Made by a program: the position numbers and the translations under genes. The notes under the pieces are model-generated. The model saw only the letters and a list, made by a program, of their open reading frames with translations, was not told the origin of the DNA and made no database searches. Source: Candidatus Margulisiibacteriota bacterium (GTDB taxonomy: Bacteria; Margulisbacteria; Termititenacia; Termititenacales; Termititenacaceae). From it: 14,195 bases of DNA. The DNA is taken from positions 1-14,195 of the forward strand of contig JAIRZV010000012.1 in assembly GCA_031267055.1 (NCBI GenBank), written 5' to 3'. Below are positions 13,500 to 14,195 of the stretch, piece by piece; position 1 is the first letter of the stretch; the number at the start of each line of letters is the position of its first letter.

Positions 13500-13569
13500 T
13501 AAGTTATTTTGGAATTACTTCGCACCCTTGCCGGCCGATGAACAAGCTTTGGTCAGGTCAGCCAGTAAA

Positions 13570-13860
13570 TCAGGCGCGTTGCGGAATCACGGTCAATTTG
13601 TAGCCAAGCGCATTGACAACATTGTTGATAGTGCCAAAATAAGGTTTTGTATTTTTGGACAGAGATTTGTAAAGGCTCTCGCGCCCATGGCCTATTTTTT
13701 TGGCAATCTTGCTCATCATCCGCCTGGCTCTAGCCACGTTGCCCAGAGCAGCTGCCACATCGGATGGTTCGCCGTTTTCAAAAACGGTCTTTAAATAAAC
13801 GTTTATATCTTTTTCACTTTTAAGATATTCCGCAAAATTCCATTTAGTGGTTTTCAGCAT
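13570..13860 (-). CDS. HI1420-type addiction-module antitoxin (orphan)
   Basis: This 96-aa protein matches the 'probable addiction module antidote protein' (HI1420-like) family. It starts with 'KWNFAEYLKSEKDINVYLK' and continues with 'DVAAALGNVARAR', a helix-turn-helix 'MSKIAKKIGHGRESLYKSLS' (about 49-68) and 'FGTINNVVNALGYKLTV'. Members neutralise a RelE/HigB-like (Gp49-type) toxin and repress their own operon. The ATG has AAGGAG 7 nt upstream, and that site forms the last codons of a toxin remnant. The toxin gene is missing apart from that remnant, so this is an orphan antitoxin, perhaps kept as a regulator or an anti-addiction factor. A second frame just after its stop hints at a frameshifted C-terminus. 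Confidence 0.85.
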   Translation of the reverse strand: MLKTTKWNFAEYLKSEKDINVYLKTVFENGEPSDVAAALGNVARARRMMSKIAKKIGHGRESLYKSLSKNTKPYFGTINNVVNALGYKLTVIPQRA

Positions 13861-13864
13861 TTCT

Positions 13865-13939
13865 TTACTCCTTGGCCATTTTTCGCGCCAGCTTGATGTC
13901 TTTTTCCTGTGTGGATTTATCGCCGCCGCAGAGCAACAT
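13865..13939 (-). pseudogene. Remnant of RelE/HigB-like (HI1419-type) toxin, C-terminal 24 codons
   Basis: The 24 codons ending 4 nt before the antitoxin encode a peptide starting MLLCGGDKSTQEKDIKLA. This is the conserved C-terminal tail of phage Gp49/HI1419-like toxins that normally precede HI1420-type antitoxins. A TAG lies in frame two codons upstream of the ATG, so the rest of the toxin is absent. The ATG overlaps the -10 box of the promoter, upstream of the expected transcript start, so the remnant probably survives only because it carries the leader and ribosome site of the antitoxin gene. Confidence 0.75.
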
Positions 13940-13966
13940 TGTATCCTATTAGATACACTATGTCAA
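13938..13966 (-). promoter_or_regulatory. Promoter and palindromic operator of the antitoxin gene
   Basis: On the minus strand, TTGACA (13961-13966) and TACAAT (13938-13943) are 17 bases apart. An inverted repeat, TGTATC-N6-GATACA (13940-13957), overlaps the -10 box and spacer. This is a likely site for autorepression by the HI1420-type antitoxin, which has a helix-turn-helix. Confidence 0.75.
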
Positions 13967-13991
13967 GCGTTCGCGGCGCGCGCCAGATCGC

Positions 13992-14195
13992 TCAAAACTC
14001 CACCGCGTATTTTTTGACCAGCCGGTACGGATTGTAAGAAAGTTTGGACTTACGCAGTCCGGTAATTCCCAAATCTTGCTCGCGGTTGATAAAGGTGTAT
14101 TTGCCGGACAAAGCCTGACCGAGATAATTATTCATAAACTGCGCGACGCCGTCGTAATTTTCGTCGATCAGCTCAAAATGCACGATCGCCGTGTG
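13992..14195 (-). CDS. DUF2156-family protein (phosphatidylglycerol lysyltransferase-like domain), C-terminal fragment
   Basis: This is the 3' end of a gene that runs off the right edge; 67 codons are visible. The sequence 'FELIDENYDGVAQFMNNYLG', then 'FINREQDLGITGLRKSKLSYNP' and 'RLVKKYAVEF', is the standard ending of DUF2156 proteins. These share a GNAT-like fold with the C-terminal domain of MprF-type lysyltransferases and the FemABX group. The visible part contains the conserved NREQDLG and LRxxKLSY motifs. Its substrate is unknown. The stop lies about 25 bp from the -35 box of the antitoxin promoter; a GC-rich palindrome (13975-13984) lies between them but has no T-run. Confidence 0.75.
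   Translation of the reverse strand, partial: HTAIVHFELIDENYDGVAQFMNNYLGQALSGKYTFINREQDLGITGLRKSKLSYNPYRLVKKYAVEF

Noticed and set aside
13975..13984. Rho-independent terminator after the DUF2156 gene
   Set aside because: The GC-rich palindrome has no following T-run, so support is too weak.

Overview
The window is about 14.2 kb of moderate-GC, densely packed bacterial DNA. It mixes ordinary housekeeping genes (ClpC-type chaperone, lumazine synthase, sugar ABC ATPase, a DUF2156-type protein, a TPR protein) with an accessory layer of toxin-antitoxin modules, phage-tail-fibre-like proteins, a Cys-rich protein and two radical SAM enzymes. No tRNA, rRNA, CRISPR array, transposase, integrase or replication gene was seen. 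Promoters match the sigma-70 consensus well. The short fibre repeats of the 'GTKTFTTSPVVP' and 'YPTxxAV' kinds are familiar from uncultivated gut bacteria and their phages, but I cannot assign a phylum from sequence alone.

Left part (1-3485). The 3' end of a HAD-type hydrolase converges on a 680-aa TPR protein, with a hairpin terminator between them. The TPR gene starts 2 nt after a MazF-type toxin gene, which overlaps its MazE-type antitoxin gene. mazE has a perfect consensus promoter. Upstream lies a 122-bp nested palindromic repeat with three hairpins inside an outer stem, then an XRE regulator (XRE-1).

Middle (3486-10636). Divergent from XRE-1, and behind an operator-like palindrome, is a 354-aa fibre-like protein with a tail-collar C-terminus. 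Its stop overlaps the stop of a convergent sugar ABC ATPase. ribH lies just upstream of that ATPase and has its own promoter inside the end of the next gene. Further right is the most unusual part, a minus-strand cluster transcribed right to left: two short fibre-repeat proteins, a 263-aa protein ending in a 26-cysteine repeat domain, a small radical SAM enzyme and a 573-aa radical SAM/SPASM enzyme. A second XRE regulator (XRE-2) diverges from it, and the shared promoter region carries three direct repeats spaced exactly 23 bp apart.

My reading is that this is a regulated operon for an enzymatically modified, Cys-rich, fibre-like or RiPP-like product. Each XRE regulator pairs with its own fibre-type genes, so the window would hold two related modules. 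The chemistry and purpose are inferred.

Right part (10801-14195). XRE-2 runs into the end of a ClpC-type AAA+ gene with no bases between the stops. This ClpC lacks the M/UVR domain. Next come an HI1420-type antitoxin whose toxin survives only as a 24-codon tail, and the 3' end of a DUF2156-family gene that runs off the window.
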